Source of the DNA: Promicromonospora thailandica
GTDB taxonomy: Bacteria > Actinomycetota > Actinomycetes > Actinomycetales > Cellulomonadaceae
Direction of reading: 5' to 3'
Assembly (NCBI RefSeq): GCF_024171955.1
Contig: NZ_JAMTCS010000006.1
Location: 248,001-312,000, forward strand
DNA: 64,000 bases
Below, piece after piece: positions 13,727 through 21,711 of the stretch (within the stretch, counting starts at the first letter, position 1; each line of letters opens with the position of its first letter). Below the pieces are notes generated by a model, which was not told the DNA's origin, made no database searches, and worked only from the letters and a program-made list of their open reading frames with translations. Made by a program: the position numbers and the translations under genes.

Positions 13727-14616
13727 TGACGGACACGATGACTGCCGCCCCGGTCGAGGGGACCCGTCGCGGGGCGGTCGGCCCCCTGGCCGGCCCGCGC
13801 ATCACGGCCACCAAGGTGGCGGCGAACCTGGTGCTCCTCGTGATCGCCGTGAGCTTCCTGCTGCCGATGGCGTGGATCGTCGTCGCGTCCCTGGACGCGG
13901 AGGCGACCCTCTCCTTCGGCCTGCCCGACGCCGTGACCGTCGACAACTTCTCGGCGATCATGACGCCGGAGCTGACCTGGCTGCCGCTGTGGAACGCGTT
14001 CGTGCTGTCGGCGGGGTCGGCGGCGATCACCGTCGTCGTCTCGGTGCTGGCGGCCTACCCGCTGTCGCGGTACCGGATGCGGTTCGGCAAGTACTTCCTG
14101 TACTCGGTGCTGTTCGGCACCTGCCTGCCGATCACGGCGATCATGGTGCCGGTGTACGCGCTGTTCGTGCAGCTCAACCTGCTGGACTCGCTGCCGGGAA
14201 CCATCTTCTTCATGGCGGCGACGTCGTTGCCGATGGCCATCTGGATGACGAAGAACTTCATGGACTCCGTGCCGATCTCCCTCGAGGAGGCGGCGTGGAC
14301 CGAGGGCGCCTCGGCCATGCAGGCCCTGCGGCGCATCGTCCTGCCGCTCATGCGGCCGGGCATCGCGGTGGTGTTCATCTTCGTGTTCGTGCAGGCCTGG
14401 GGGAACTTCTTCGTCCCGTTCGTGCTGCTGCTCTCGCCGGAGAAGCAGCCGGCGGCCGTGAGCATCTTCGCGTTCTTCGGGCAGTACGGCTCGGTGGCCT
14501 ACGGGCAGCTCGCGGCGTACTCGCTGCTCTACGCCGCGCCGGTGCTCGGCCTGTACGTGCTGGTCAACCGCATCAGCGGCTCGGCGTTCGCCCTGGCGGG
14601 CGCGGTCAAGGGCTGA
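13726..14616 (+). CDS. Sugar ABC transporter permease (MalG type)
   Basis: A 296-residue permease with six predicted membrane segments and an EAA loop, SLEEAAWTEGASAMQALRRI (about 185-204). ATG at 13726 overlaps the upstream TGA by one base. An upstream in-frame extension is only a shadow of the MalF gene. The last gene of the operon, followed by the long hairpin at 14665-14716. Confidence 0.9.
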   Translation: MTDTMTAAPVEGTRRGAVGPLAGPRITATKVAANLVLLVIAVSFLLPMAWIVVASLDAEATLSFGLPDAVTVDNFSAIMTPELTWLPLWNAFVLSAGSAAITVVVSVLAAYPLSRYRMRFGKYFLYSVLFGTCLPITAIMVPVYALFVQLNLLDSLPGTIFFMAATSLPMAIWMTKNFMDSVPISLEEAAWTEGASAMQALRRIVLPLMRPGIAVVFIFVFVQAWGNFFVPFVLLLSPEKQPAAVSIFAFFGQYGSVAYGQLAAYSLLYAAPVLGLYVLVNRISGSAFALAGAVKG

Positions 14617-14664
14617 CACCCCGGGCTGGTTCCGCCCGGCTAGCCCCGCCCCGCGTCCGCGCCC

Positions 14665-14716
14665 ACCCAGCGATTGTGCCCAGATCCACCCCCGGATCTG
14701 GGCACAATCGCTGGGT
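14665..14716. terminator. 23-bp perfect palindrome, bidirectional terminator
   Basis: Arms 14665-14687 and 14694-14716 match over all 23 bases with a 6-nt loop (ACCCCC). The inner part is GTGCCCAGATCC / GGATCTGGGCAC. It sits between the convergent importer operon and purU, so it can stop transcription from both sides. The length and perfection are more than a terminator needs; it may be a dispersed REP-type element used as one. Confidence 0.7.
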
Positions 14717-14763
14717 CGGCGCGGACGTCGGCGCGGGCGCGCGGGGCGGGGGCCGGCGCGGGG

Positions 14764-15627
14764 TCAGCGGAAGACGACCGTGCGGCGGCCGTCCAGGAGG
14801 ACGCGGCGCTCCGCGTGCCAGCGGACGGCGCGGGCCAGGGTGCGCCGCTCGACGTCCTCCCCGATGCCCACCAGGTCCTCCACGGTGCGGGAGTGGTCCA
14901 CGCGCTCGACGTCCTGCTCGATGATCGGGCCCTCGTCGAGGTCGCCCGTGACGTAGTGCGACGTGGCGCCGATGATCTTCACGCCGCGGTCGTGCGCCTG
15001 CCGGTAGGGCCCCGCGCCCTTGAACGACGGCAGGAACGAGTGGTGGATGTTGATGATCTGCCCGCTGAGGTCGCGGCACAGCTCGTCGGACAGGATCTGC
15101 ATGTAGCGGGCCAGCACCACGAGCTCCGCGCCGGACTCCTCGACCAGCCCGCGGAGCGTCGCCTCCGCCTCCGCCTTGGTGTCCCGGGTGACGGGTACGT
15201 GGTGGAACGGCTTGCCGTAGAAGGTGGCGATGTCCTCCAGGTCGCGGTGGTTGCCCACCACGCCCACCACGTCGACGGGCATGCGCTGCGACCGCTCGCG
15301 GTAGAGCAGGTCGACGAGGCAGTGCGCGGCCTTGGACACCATGATCAGCGTCGGGATGCGGCGGCCGACGACGTCGAGCGTCCACGTCATGCCGAACCGC
15401 CCGGCCACCTGGTCCATGGCGCCCGTGAGCTCTTCGCGCGACGCCGTCGACTCGGCCTGGACGCGCATGAAGAACAGGCCCGACGCCGGGTCGCCGAACT
15501 GCTGCGACTCGGTGATGTTGCCGCCGTGCTCCGCGAGCATGCCGGCCACCGCGTGCACGATTCCCGGCTGGTCCGGGCAGGACAGGGTCAGGATCCAGTG
15601 GGTGGCGGGGCGCGGGGCGTCGTTCAC
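14764..15627 (-). CDS. purU: Formyltetrahydrofolate deformylase
   Basis: A 287-residue enzyme that hydrolyses 10-formyl-THF to THF and formate, balancing one-carbon pools and supplying formate for purine synthesis. An N-terminal ACT domain (about 10-85, LTLSCPDQPGIVHAVAGMLAEHGGNI) precedes a formyltransferase-fold domain. The catalytic triad spacing N193, H195 (IINIHHSF), D231 (TGDLDEGP) matches the family. The GTG start at 15627 has TAGCCT 6 nt upstream, which lies at the end of the preceding GNAT gene, so purU can have its own leaderless transcript. Confidence 0.95.
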   Translation of the reverse strand: MNDAPRPATHWILTLSCPDQPGIVHAVAGMLAEHGGNITESQQFGDPASGLFFMRVQAESTASREELTGAMDQVAGRFGMTWTLDVVGRRIPTLIMVSKAAHCLVDLLYRERSQRMPVDVVGVVGNHRDLEDIATFYGKPFHHVPVTRDTKAEAEATLRGLVEESGAELVVLARYMQILSDELCRDLSGQIINIHHSFLPSFKGAGPYRQAHDRGVKIIGATSHYVTGDLDEGPIIEQDVERVDHSRTVEDLVGIGEDVERRTLARAVRWHAERRVLLDGRRTVVFR

Positions 15628-15633
15628 GCGGTC

Positions 15634-15639
15634 AGGCTA
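15634..15639 (-). promoter_or_regulatory. -10 box of leaderless purU transcript
   Basis: TAGCCT on the minus strand, 6 nt before the GTG of purU, overlapping the last codon of the upstream GNAT gene. Confidence 0.55.
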
Positions 15640-16281
15640 ACCCGGCCCGGCGGGTCCGGCTCGGCCCTGTCCGTGCTGCTGGCCGAGCTCCTTGCGCATG
15701 ACCCAGCGCCGTCGTCCGCCGCTCACGCCCGCCGTCTCGGCCGCGCGCTCGAAGCCGGCCTGCTCGAACATCCGCACGGTGCCCACGTAGCCGCTGATCA
15801 CGTCGACGCGGTCCGGTCCCGTGTCGGCCGGGTAACCCTCGACGACCTCGGCCCCGTGCGCCCGCGCGTGCTCCACGGCACCGGCCAGGAGGTGGTGCAT
15901 GAGGCCGTGCTTCCGGAAGCCCGCGCGGACCACGAAGCACACGGCCACCCACGCGTCCCGCTCGTCCACGAACGGGATGGTGCGCGAGTGCATGAGGCGT
16001 CGGTAGGTCGACCGGGGCGCGATCGAGCACCAGCCCGCCACGACGTCGTCCACGTAGGCCAGCACACCCGGTCCCGGCTCGGTGGCGCACAGGGCCCGCA
16101 TGTAGCCCGGCCGGTCCTCGTTGGTGACCCGGCTGTCCCGGTAGGACATGCACCAGCAGCCCCCGCCGCCCGGTTTCTTGACGCCCACCACCTCGTAGAA
16201 GTCGTCGTACCGGCCGACGGCGGGGCGCACGTCGACCTGTACGTCCGATCCGTCCGGCCACCGAGGCCTCGTGCCGCTCAT
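15637..16281 (-). CDS. GNAT family N-acetyltransferase
   Basis: A 214-residue protein with an N-terminal Cys/Gly-rich stretch (KKPGGGGCWCMSYR, about 36-49) and a GNAT core: VAVCFVVRAGFRKHGLMHHLL (about 113-133) gives the acetyl-CoA loop, and GYVGTVRMFEQAGFERAAE the C-terminal strand. A GNAT subfamily with a conserved CWCM-type segment is widespread in actinobacteria; its acceptor is not known. ATG at 16281 has TAGGTT 6 nt upstream. Directly upstream of purU with 9 nt between the coding regions. Confidence 0.85.
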   Translation of the reverse strand: MSGTRPRWPDGSDVQVDVRPAVGRYDDFYEVVGVKKPGGGGCWCMSYRDSRVTNEDRPGYMRALCATEPGPGVLAYVDDVVAGWCSIAPRSTYRRLMHSRTIPFVDERDAWVAVCFVVRAGFRKHGLMHHLLAGAVEHARAHGAEVVEGYPADTGPDRVDVISGYVGTVRMFEQAGFERAAETAGVSGGRRRWVMRKELGQQHGQGRAGPAGPG

Positions 16282-16287
16282 AAGCCG

Positions 16288-16293
16288 AACCTA
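16288..16293 (-). promoter_or_regulatory. -10 box of leaderless GNAT transcript
   Basis: TAGGTT on the minus strand with 6 nt to the ATG at 16281. Confidence 0.6.
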
Positions 16294-16375
16294 CGCCGGA
16301 CCACTGACATCGAGTCCGCACCCGGGGCGCGGTCTTCGTCGACCTGGGCGCGTCACCTCTGGAAGGATGGGCTCC

Positions 16376-16885
16376 ATGAGCAACTCCACGACGACGATCG
16401 CGCTGGTCGAGGACGACCACGCGGGCGAGCTCCTCACGCTGCGGCGCGCCGCGTTCGTGACCGAGGCCCAGCTGTACGACGACCCGAACATCCCGCCGCT
16501 GACCCAGACCCTCGCCGAGCTGCGGGAGGACCTGGCGCGGGACGACGTCGTGACGATCGGTGCCTGGGAGGGCCACCGGATGATCGGTTCGGTGCGCGTC
16601 GAGATCGAGGGCGAGAAGGCCACGCTCGGCCGGCTCGCCGTGGCCCCGGACAAGCAGGGCCGGGGCATCGGCACGGAGATGCTCTTCGCGGTGCTGCCGT
16701 TCCTGCCCGAGCAGACCACCGAGATCTGGGTCTTCACCGGCAAGGACTCGAAGCAGAACCTCGCCATGTACACGAAGCACGGGTACGAGGAGCAGTACGA
16801 CAAGGCCGCGGGTGACCTGACCTACACCTACCTGCGGCGCGTGCTCGGCGCGGCCGGCGCGCAGCCCGCGCCCCGGCAGGGCTGA
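16376..16885 (+). CDS. GNAT family N-acetyltransferase
   Basis: A 169-residue acetyltransferase: LGRLAVAPDKQGRGIGTEML (about 89-108) is the acetyl-CoA binding loop, and NLAMYTKHGYEEQYDKA closes the fold. ATG at 16376 is chosen because GGAAGG stands 9 nt upstream; ATG at 16367 would sit on top of that site. Divergent from the previous GNAT gene. Acceptor unknown. Confidence 0.88.
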   Translation: MSNSTTTIALVEDDHAGELLTLRRAAFVTEAQLYDDPNIPPLTQTLAELREDLARDDVVTIGAWEGHRMIGSVRVEIEGEKATLGRLAVAPDKQGRGIGTEMLFAVLPFLPEQTTEIWVFTGKDSKQNLAMYTKHGYEEQYDKAAGDLTYTYLRRVLGAAGAQPAPRQG

Positions 16886-16915
16886 CCCGCCGGGCGGGCC
16901 GGCCCTGCCGTCCGG

Positions 16916-17854
16916 CTACCCGGCGAGGCAGATCGTCTCGTAGCTGCGGAAGGCGTCGAAGCCGAGCTCGAGCTTGTCGGCGGTGCCCTCGGGGCACTGC
17001 ACGCCGCCGACCATCAGGCCGGTGACCTTGCGTGCGCCGTCCGCCGAGCACGCGACCTCCGCGCCGTCGCCGTCGACGCAGTCGTGCACCACGAGCTGCC
17101 CGCCGCCCCTGCCCGGGTCGCCGGGGTGCTCGTCGGACAGGTTGCGCGCGCACACGGCCTGGGTGTCGCCGCCGGCCTGGCCGTCCTTCTGGAAGACGAC
17201 GTCGGTGCCGGCGGGGCAGTGCACCTGGGCCACGGAGACGGCGTCCTGGATGTCGAGCACCGTGACGGTGGCCTCCTGGTCGTCGCAGGTGAGCGGCCGG
17301 TAGGTGTCCGTGGCGGCGCCGGTGTCCTGTGCCGTCGGGTCGGGGCCGGCGCACGAGTCGACCGCCCAGACCGCGCCGGGGGCCTCCTCAGCGCCGTCGG
17401 GGCCGAAGAACTGGAAGCCGACGGCGCCGATCACGACCGCCGCGACCACGAACGCCACCACGGACCAGACCCAGTCGCGCGGGGTCGCCCGCCTGCCGCG
17501 GCCGTCGCCGCGCCCGGGCGAGGGACGAGGGTCGGACGGCGGCGCACCGCCGGGTGGCGCGGGGAACGGCCCGGACTGTGGCTGCCCGGTGGCGAACGGC
17601 CCGGACTGCGGCTGGCCCGGAGGCTGCACGGACGGGAACTGGCCGGACTGCCGGCTGCCCGCGGGGAACTGCCCGGACGGGAACTGCCCGGACGGGAACT
17701 GGGCCGACGGGTACTGCCCCGACTGCGGCCGGCCGGGCGGCGGGCCGTTCGGTTCCTGCCGGTGGAGTCCGCCGGTCCGGGGGCGGCCCTGCTGGCGACG
17801 CTGGTCTGGCTGGTGTTCCGGAACGCCTGCGTCCGGTGACACGGGGGAGGGCAT
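16916..17854 (-). CDS. LppU-like membrane protein with Gln/Phe/Pro/Gly repeats
   Basis: 312 residues: a cytoplasmic low-complexity N-terminus built of repeats such as QFPSG, QPQSGPF and RQSGQFPS (about 40-95), a basic stretch (GRRATPRDW), one membrane helix (about 130-150), then an extracellular domain with about eight cysteines in two similar halves (TCDDQEATVTVLDI, HDCVDGDGAEVACSADG). The outer part resembles the LppU/SCO3897 family of actinobacterial envelope proteins, whose function is unknown. ATG at 17854 has TAATGT 6 nt upstream, with TTTGCG 17 nt further up, so the transcript is leaderless. Confidence 0.75.
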   Translation of the reverse strand: MPSPVSPDAGVPEHQPDQRRQQGRPRTGGLHRQEPNGPPPGRPQSGQYPSAQFPSGQFPSGQFPAGSRQSGQFPSVQPPGQPQSGPFATGQPQSGPFPAPPGGAPPSDPRPSPGRGDGRGRRATPRDWVWSVVAFVVAAVVIGAVGFQFFGPDGAEEAPGAVWAVDSCAGPDPTAQDTGAATDTYRPLTCDDQEATVTVLDIQDAVSVAQVHCPAGTDVVFQKDGQAGGDTQAVCARNLSDEHPGDPGRGGGQLVVHDCVDGDGAEVACSADGARKVTGLMVGGVQCPEGTADKLELGFDAFRSYETICLAG

Positions 17855-17860
17855 GTCGGC

Positions 17861-17889
17861 ACATTAGCGACGTCGGGGTGAATCGCAAA
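17861..17889 (-). promoter_or_regulatory. Leaderless promoter of LppU-like gene
   Basis: Minus-strand -35 TTTGCG (17884-17889), 17-nt spacer, -10 TAATGT (17861-17866), then 6 nt to the ATG at 17854. Confidence 0.6.
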
Positions 17890-17980
17890 AGGGTCTCAGG
17901 TACTTTCGGCGAGATCTTGCGCCTCCGGCGGCCCCGTCGAAAGTTATCGGCCGTCGCGCACGGGTGAGTTCCGCCGCTGC

Positions 17981-17986
17981 TACGAT
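17981..17986 (+). promoter_or_regulatory. -10 box of the glyA leader
   Basis: TACGAT, placed so that the RNA begins at about 17991-17993, the first bases of the riboswitch. No good -35 hexamer is seen 16-19 nt upstream. Confidence 0.6.
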
Positions 17987-17990
17987 CGTC

Positions 17991-18066
17991 GGGTCGCAAC
18001 TGGCGTCAGGTGGGTCACCACCGGGGAGCGACGAGTCATGCCGACGACGGGTCGTTCGCCTGGGCC
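17991..18066 (+). promoter_or_regulatory. ZTP (pfl) riboswitch before glyA-folD
   Basis: The segment has the hallmarks of the pfl motif, which senses ZTP/ZMP (AICAR) when 10-formyl-THF is short. A GGGTCGC-aACTGGCG start is followed by hairpin GGTGG-GTCA-CCACC (18009-18022), then CCGGGGAGCGAC, whose GCGAC (18028-18032) pairs back with GTCGC (17993-17997). A variable stem follows, then the conserved downstream CGCCTGGGC (18057-18065) expected to make the pseudoknot. It lies 100 nt upstream of glyA and folD, the commonest genes under this riboswitch. The region 18067-18160 after it is GC-rich and may hold the expression platform. Confidence 0.88.
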
Positions 18067-18168
18067 CCGGGTCACCCTGTAGAGGTGCGCGCCCGGGCAG
18101 TCGTGTCGCGGCGCGTGTGCCCTCCACCGCCGTCCGACACATCCCCGTCCCGCATGAATCGAGGAGCT

Positions 18169-19449
18169 ATGAGCGCATCGACTCCCGACCCGCTCGCGAC
18201 CCCGCTCGCCGAGCTCGACCCCGAGATCGCCGCCGTCCTGGACGGTGAGCTGACCCGCCAGCGCGACACGCTCGAGATGATCGCGTCCGAGAACTTCGTG
18301 CCGCGCGCCGTCCTGGAGGCGCAGGGCTCGGTGCTGACCAACAAGTACGCGGAGGGCTACCCGGGCCGCCGCTACTACGGCGGCTGCGAGCAGGTGGACA
18401 TCGCGGAGAACCTCGCGATCGCCCGCGCCAAGGACCTGTTCGGCGCCGAGCACGCCAACGTCCAGCCGCACTCCGGCGCCCAGGCGAACGCCGCGGTGCT
18501 GCACGCCCTCATCAACGCGGGCGACAAGATCCTCGGCCTGGAGCTGGCCCACGGCGGTCACCTCACGCACGGCATGCGGATCAACTTCAGCGGCAAGCTG
18601 TACGACGTCGGCGCGTACGGCGTCGACCCGCAGTCCTACCGCATCGAGATGGACGAGGTGCGCAAGAAGGCGCTGGAGCACCGCCCCGACGTCATCATCG
18701 CGGGCTGGTCCGCCTACCCGCGCCACCTCGACTTCGCAGCGTTCCGCGAGGTCGCGGACGAGGTCGGCGCCAAGCTCTGGGTGGACATGGCGCACTTCGC
18801 CGGCCTGGTGGCCGCTGGCCTGCACCCGTCGCCGGTGCCGCACGCCGACGTCGTCTCCTCCACGGTGCACAAGACGATCGGCGGGCCGCGCTCCGGGTTC
18901 ATCCTCTCCACGGCGGAGCACGCCAAGAAGATCGACTCCGCCGTGTTCCCGGGCCAGCAGGGCGGCCCGCTCATGCACGTGATCGCCGCGAAGGCCGTCT
19001 CCTTCAAGGTCGCCGCGTCGGAGTCGTTCCGCGACCGCCAGGAGCGCACGCTCCGGGGCGCGTCGATCATCGCCGACCGCCTGTCGCAGCCGGACGTCGC
19101 CCAGGCGGGCGTCTCGGTGCTCACCGGCGGCACGGACGTGCACCTGGTGCTCGTGGACCTGCGCAGCTCGCAGCTCGACGGTCAGCAGGCGGAGGACCTC
19201 CTGCACGACGCCGGGATCACCGTGAACCGCAACGCCGTCCCGTTCGACCCACGCCCGCCGCGCGTCACGTCGGGCCTGCGCATCGGTACGCCCGCGCTGG
19301 CCACGCGCGGGTTCGGTGACACGGAGTTCGCCGAGGTCGCCGACATCATCGCGACGGCTCTGCGCGACGGCGCCTCGACGGACCTCGACGCCCTGTCGGC
19401 GCGGGTCGCGAAGCTGACCGAGCAGTTCCCGCTCTACCCGGGGCTCTGA
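18169..19449 (+). CDS. glyA: Serine hydroxymethyltransferase
   Basis: A 426-residue PLP enzyme converting serine and THF to glycine and 5,10-methylene-THF. The N-terminus contains [10 protein letters not shown] and the PLP lysine is K235 in [11 protein letters not shown]. The start is ATG 18169 with GAGGAG 2 nt upstream of the spacer (18161-18166). The longer in-frame extension to 18010 runs through the riboswitch and is not coding. It forms an operon with folD (4 nt gap), under the ZTP riboswitch, so both steps of one-carbon supply respond to purine/folate state. Confidence 0.97.
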   Translation: MSASTPDPLATPLAELDPEIAAVLDGELTRQRDTLEMIASENFVPRAVLEAQGSVLTNKYAEGYPGRRYYGGCEQVDIAENLAIARAKDLFGAEHANVQPHSGAQANAAVLHALINAGDKILGLELAHGGHLTHGMRINFSGKLYDVGAYGVDPQSYRIEMDEVRKKALEHRPDVIIAGWSAYPRHLDFAAFREVADEVGAKLWVDMAHFAGLVAAGLHPSPVPHADVVSSTVHKTIGGPRSGFILSTAEHAKKIDSAVFPGQQGGPLMHVIAAKAVSFKVAASESFRDRQERTLRGASIIADRLSQPDVAQAGVSVLTGGTDVHLVLVDLRSSQLDGQQAEDLLHDAGITVNRNAVPFDPRPPRVTSGLRIGTPALATRGFGDTEFAEVADIIATALRDGASTDLDALSARVAKLTEQFPLYPGL

Positions 19450-19453
19450 ACCG

Positions 19454-20335
19454 ATGACCGCACAGATCCTGGACGGGAAGGCCACCGCCGCCGCGATCAA
19501 GACGGAGCTGAAGGACCGGGTCACGGCGCTGCGCGAGCGCGGCGTCGTGCCGGGCCTCGGCACCCTGCTCGTCGGTGACGACCCGGGCTCGCAGTGGTAC
19601 GTCGCGGGCAAGCACCGCGACTGCGCCGAGGTGGGCATCGCGTCGATCCGGGAGGACCTCCCGGGCGACGCCACGCAGGAGGACATCGAGGCGGCGGTCC
19701 GCCGCCTCAACGAGGACCCGGCCTGCACCGGGTACATCGTGCAGCTCCCCCTGCCGAAGGGCATCGACACCAACCGTGTGCTGGAGCTCGTCGACCCCGA
19801 CAAGGACGCCGACGGCCTGCACCCCACCAACCTCGGGCGCCTGGTGCTGCGGGTCAACGAGGACATCACGTCCTCGCTGCCCTGCACCCCGCGCGGCATC
19901 ATCGAGCTGGTGGAGCGGCACGGCATCAAGCTCGCGGGCAAGGAGATCGTCGTGCTGGGCCGCGGCGTCACCGTGGGCCGTCCGATCGGCCTGCTGCTCA
20001 CGCGCCGCGCCGTCAACGCGACGGTCACCCTGACGCACACGGGCACGCAGGACCTCGCGTCCCTGGTGCGGCGGGCCGACGTCGTCGTGGCGGCGGCCGG
20101 GGTCAAGGGCATCGTGACCGGCGACATGGTCAAGCCGGGCGCCGTGCTGATCGACGTCGGCGTCTCCCGCGAGACCGACCCGGAGACGGGGAAGTCGCGC
20201 GTGGTCGGCGACGTGTCGCCGGAGGCCGCCGAGGTCGCGGGCTGGGTGTCGCCCAACCCCGGTGGCGTCGGCCCGATGACGCGGGCGATGCTGCTGGCCA
20301 ACGTGGTCGAGTCGGCGGAGCGCGCGCTGGCGTAG
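19454..20335 (+). CDS. folD: Methylenetetrahydrofolate dehydrogenase/cyclohydrolase
   Basis: A 293-residue bifunctional enzyme that oxidises 5,10-methylene-THF to methenyl-THF (NADP) and hydrolyses it to 10-formyl-THF. The catalytic segment [14 protein letters not shown] has Y49 and K53 at family positions. PLPKGID and the dinucleotide-binding [14 protein letters not shown] are present, and [14 protein letters not shown] ends the protein. Translated 4 nt after glyA, and presumably controlled by the same riboswitch. Confidence 0.97.
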   Translation: MTAQILDGKATAAAIKTELKDRVTALRERGVVPGLGTLLVGDDPGSQWYVAGKHRDCAEVGIASIREDLPGDATQEDIEAAVRRLNEDPACTGYIVQLPLPKGIDTNRVLELVDPDKDADGLHPTNLGRLVLRVNEDITSSLPCTPRGIIELVERHGIKLAGKEIVVLGRGVTVGRPIGLLLTRRAVNATVTLTHTGTQDLASLVRRADVVVAAAGVKGIVTGDMVKPGAVLIDVGVSRETDPETGKSRVVGDVSPEAAEVAGWVSPNPGGVGPMTRAMLLANVVESAERALA

Positions 20336-20346
20336 TACGGCCGTCC

Positions 20347-20398
20347 CACGGAGGAAAGGTCGCTCTCTCGGTACCGGGGGTGCGACCTTTTCTCCGTG
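20347..20398 (+). terminator. Terminator of glyA-folD operon
   Basis: 17-nt arms 20347-20363 and 20382-20398 pair with a single G-T wobble (CACGGAGGAAAGGTCGC against GCGACCTTTTCTCCGTG) around an 18-nt loop. It starts 11 nt after the folD stop codon. Confidence 0.8.
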
Positions 20399-20467
20399 CG
20401 CCGATGAGTTCGGCGGGGGAGCGGCGTCTACCCGGGGTCAGTGCAGATCTCTTCCGTGGAGGACGTC

Positions 20468-20953
20468 ATGGTGACCGTACGACCGCATCTCTGGTTCGGG
20501 AACAACAAGGCCGCCGAGGCCGCGGCGTTCTACGCCGAGCACATCCCGAACTCGTCCGTCGAGCGCGCGGTGCAGGCTCCGGAGGGGGTGCCGGGCGTCG
20601 AACCCGGCGTCGACTTCGTGGTCGAGTTCACGGTGGCGGGCCAGCCGGTGGTCGGGCTGAGCGCCGGGCCGTCCCTCATGCTCGACGACGCCTTCTCGTT
20701 CTACCTCCTGGTCGAGGGCCAGGAGCAGGTGGACCACTACTGGGACCTGCTGACCGCGGACGGCGGCGCGCCCGGACCGTGCGGCTGGTGCAAGGACAGG
20801 TTCGGGGTGTCCTGGCAGGTGATCCCGAAGGAGATGGAGCAGCTTCTCGGCTCGTACTCCACCCCGGCCGAGGTGGCCACCATGCAGGCGATGCTGACGA
20901 TGGGCAAGATTGACGTCGCCGCCCTGCAGGCCGCCCACGACGGCGCCGCGTAG
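20468..20953 (+). CDS. VOC-superfamily protein (PhnB/3-demethylubiquinone-like)
   Basis: A 161-residue member of the vicinal oxygen chelate fold of the PhnB type: PHLWFGNNKAAEAAAFYAEHIPNS at the start, FYLLVEGQEQVDHYWDLLTADGG in the middle and CGWCKDRFGVSWQVIPKE. Related proteins are often annotated as 3-demethylubiquinone-9 3-methyltransferase-like, but the true reaction is not known. ATG 20468 is chosen for GGAGG (20458-20462) 5 nt before it; GTG 20441 is the longer alternative. Confidence 0.85.
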   Translation: MVTVRPHLWFGNNKAAEAAAFYAEHIPNSSVERAVQAPEGVPGVEPGVDFVVEFTVAGQPVVGLSAGPSLMLDDAFSFYLLVEGQEQVDHYWDLLTADGGAPGPCGWCKDRFGVSWQVIPKEMEQLLGSYSTPAEVATMQAMLTMGKIDVAALQAAHDGAA

Positions 20954-20970
20954 GCCGGACGGGGTCACGC

Positions 20971-21627
20971 TCAGCGCGGGCGGCGCCGCACGACGAGCGC
21001 CTGCTGGTCCGGGAACTGCCACCCGTAGCGGACGGCGAGCAGCCGCACCACGGTGGTGACCACCACCGCGGCGACGGCGGCGCCCAGCACGGGCACGCCG
21101 AGCGCGACCAGGGCCACGAGCAGGGCCGCCCCGCCGGCCGCCGCGACCGCGTAGAGCGACCCGACGTGCAGCAGGGCGACGGGGAGGTTGAGGGTCACGT
21201 CGCGCAGCACCGAGCCGCCGACGGCCGCCGCCGCGCCGACGAACACCGCCGGGACGGGCGGTACCCCGAGCGCGAGGGCCTTCGACGTGCCGATCGCGCC
21301 GAAGAGGCCGATGACGAGGGCGTCCAACGGGAGGATGACGGGGTCGAGGCGGGCGAACAGCCGCTGCAGGGACAGCCCGGCCAGGGCCGAGACCGCCGCG
21401 ACGAGCACGTACCACGGGCCGTAGATGACCACGGGCGGTTCGCCGAGCAGCACGTCGCGCAACAGGCTCCCGCCGAGCGCCACGCCGATGCCGACGAGCA
21501 CAGCGCCCAGCACGTCGATGCGACGGCCGGTGAGCGCACCGGCGAAGAGCGCGCCCTGCAGCGCGCCCAGGGCGACCGCCGCGAGCTCGGCCCACAGCGG
21601 GATGCCGAAGGGGATGATCGTGTCCAT
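20971..21627 (-). CDS. TRIC-type cation channel family protein (UPF0126)
   Basis: A 218-residue protein with seven membrane segments made of two repeats, each with a Gly-rich bend: GGSLLRDVLLG (about 51-61) and GGSVLRDVTLN (about 138-148). This is the trimeric intracellular cation channel fold (YicG/UPF0126); bacterial members conduct monovalent cations. Start ATG 21627 has AGAAGA upstream, and a longer frame to 21681 lacks a site. Convergent with the VOC gene. Confidence 0.85.
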   Translation of the reverse strand: MDTIIPFGIPLWAELAAVALGALQGALFAGALTGRRIDVLGAVLVGIGVALGGSLLRDVLLGEPPVVIYGPWYVLVAAVSALAGLSLQRLFARLDPVILPLDALVIGLFGAIGTSKALALGVPPVPAVFVGAAAAVGGSVLRDVTLNLPVALLHVGSLYAVAAAGGAALLVALVALGVPVLGAAVAAVVVTTVVRLLAVRYGWQFPDQQALVVRRRPR

Positions 21628-21661
21628 CGGATCTTCTCTCGCAGAGCCGCCGGAACGGCCG

Positions 21662-21705
21662 CCGCCGGTCCCGTCACGCACCGCGGGGTGCGCCGGGACC
21701 GGCGG
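21662..21705 (-). terminator. Hairpin after alpha/beta hydrolase gene
   Basis: CCGCCGGTCCCG (21662-21673) pairs with CGGGACCGGCGG (21694-21705), and the loop holds a further CGCACC/GGTGCG stem. It lies just beyond the hydrolase stop and before the TRIC gene on the same strand. Confidence 0.6.
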
Positions 21706-21711
21706 ACCGGG

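Noticed and set aside
12851-14616. Missing ATPase gene of the sugar importer taken as a broken operon
   Set aside because: Such importers in Gram-positives commonly share a distant MsmK-type ATPase, and the genes present are intact.
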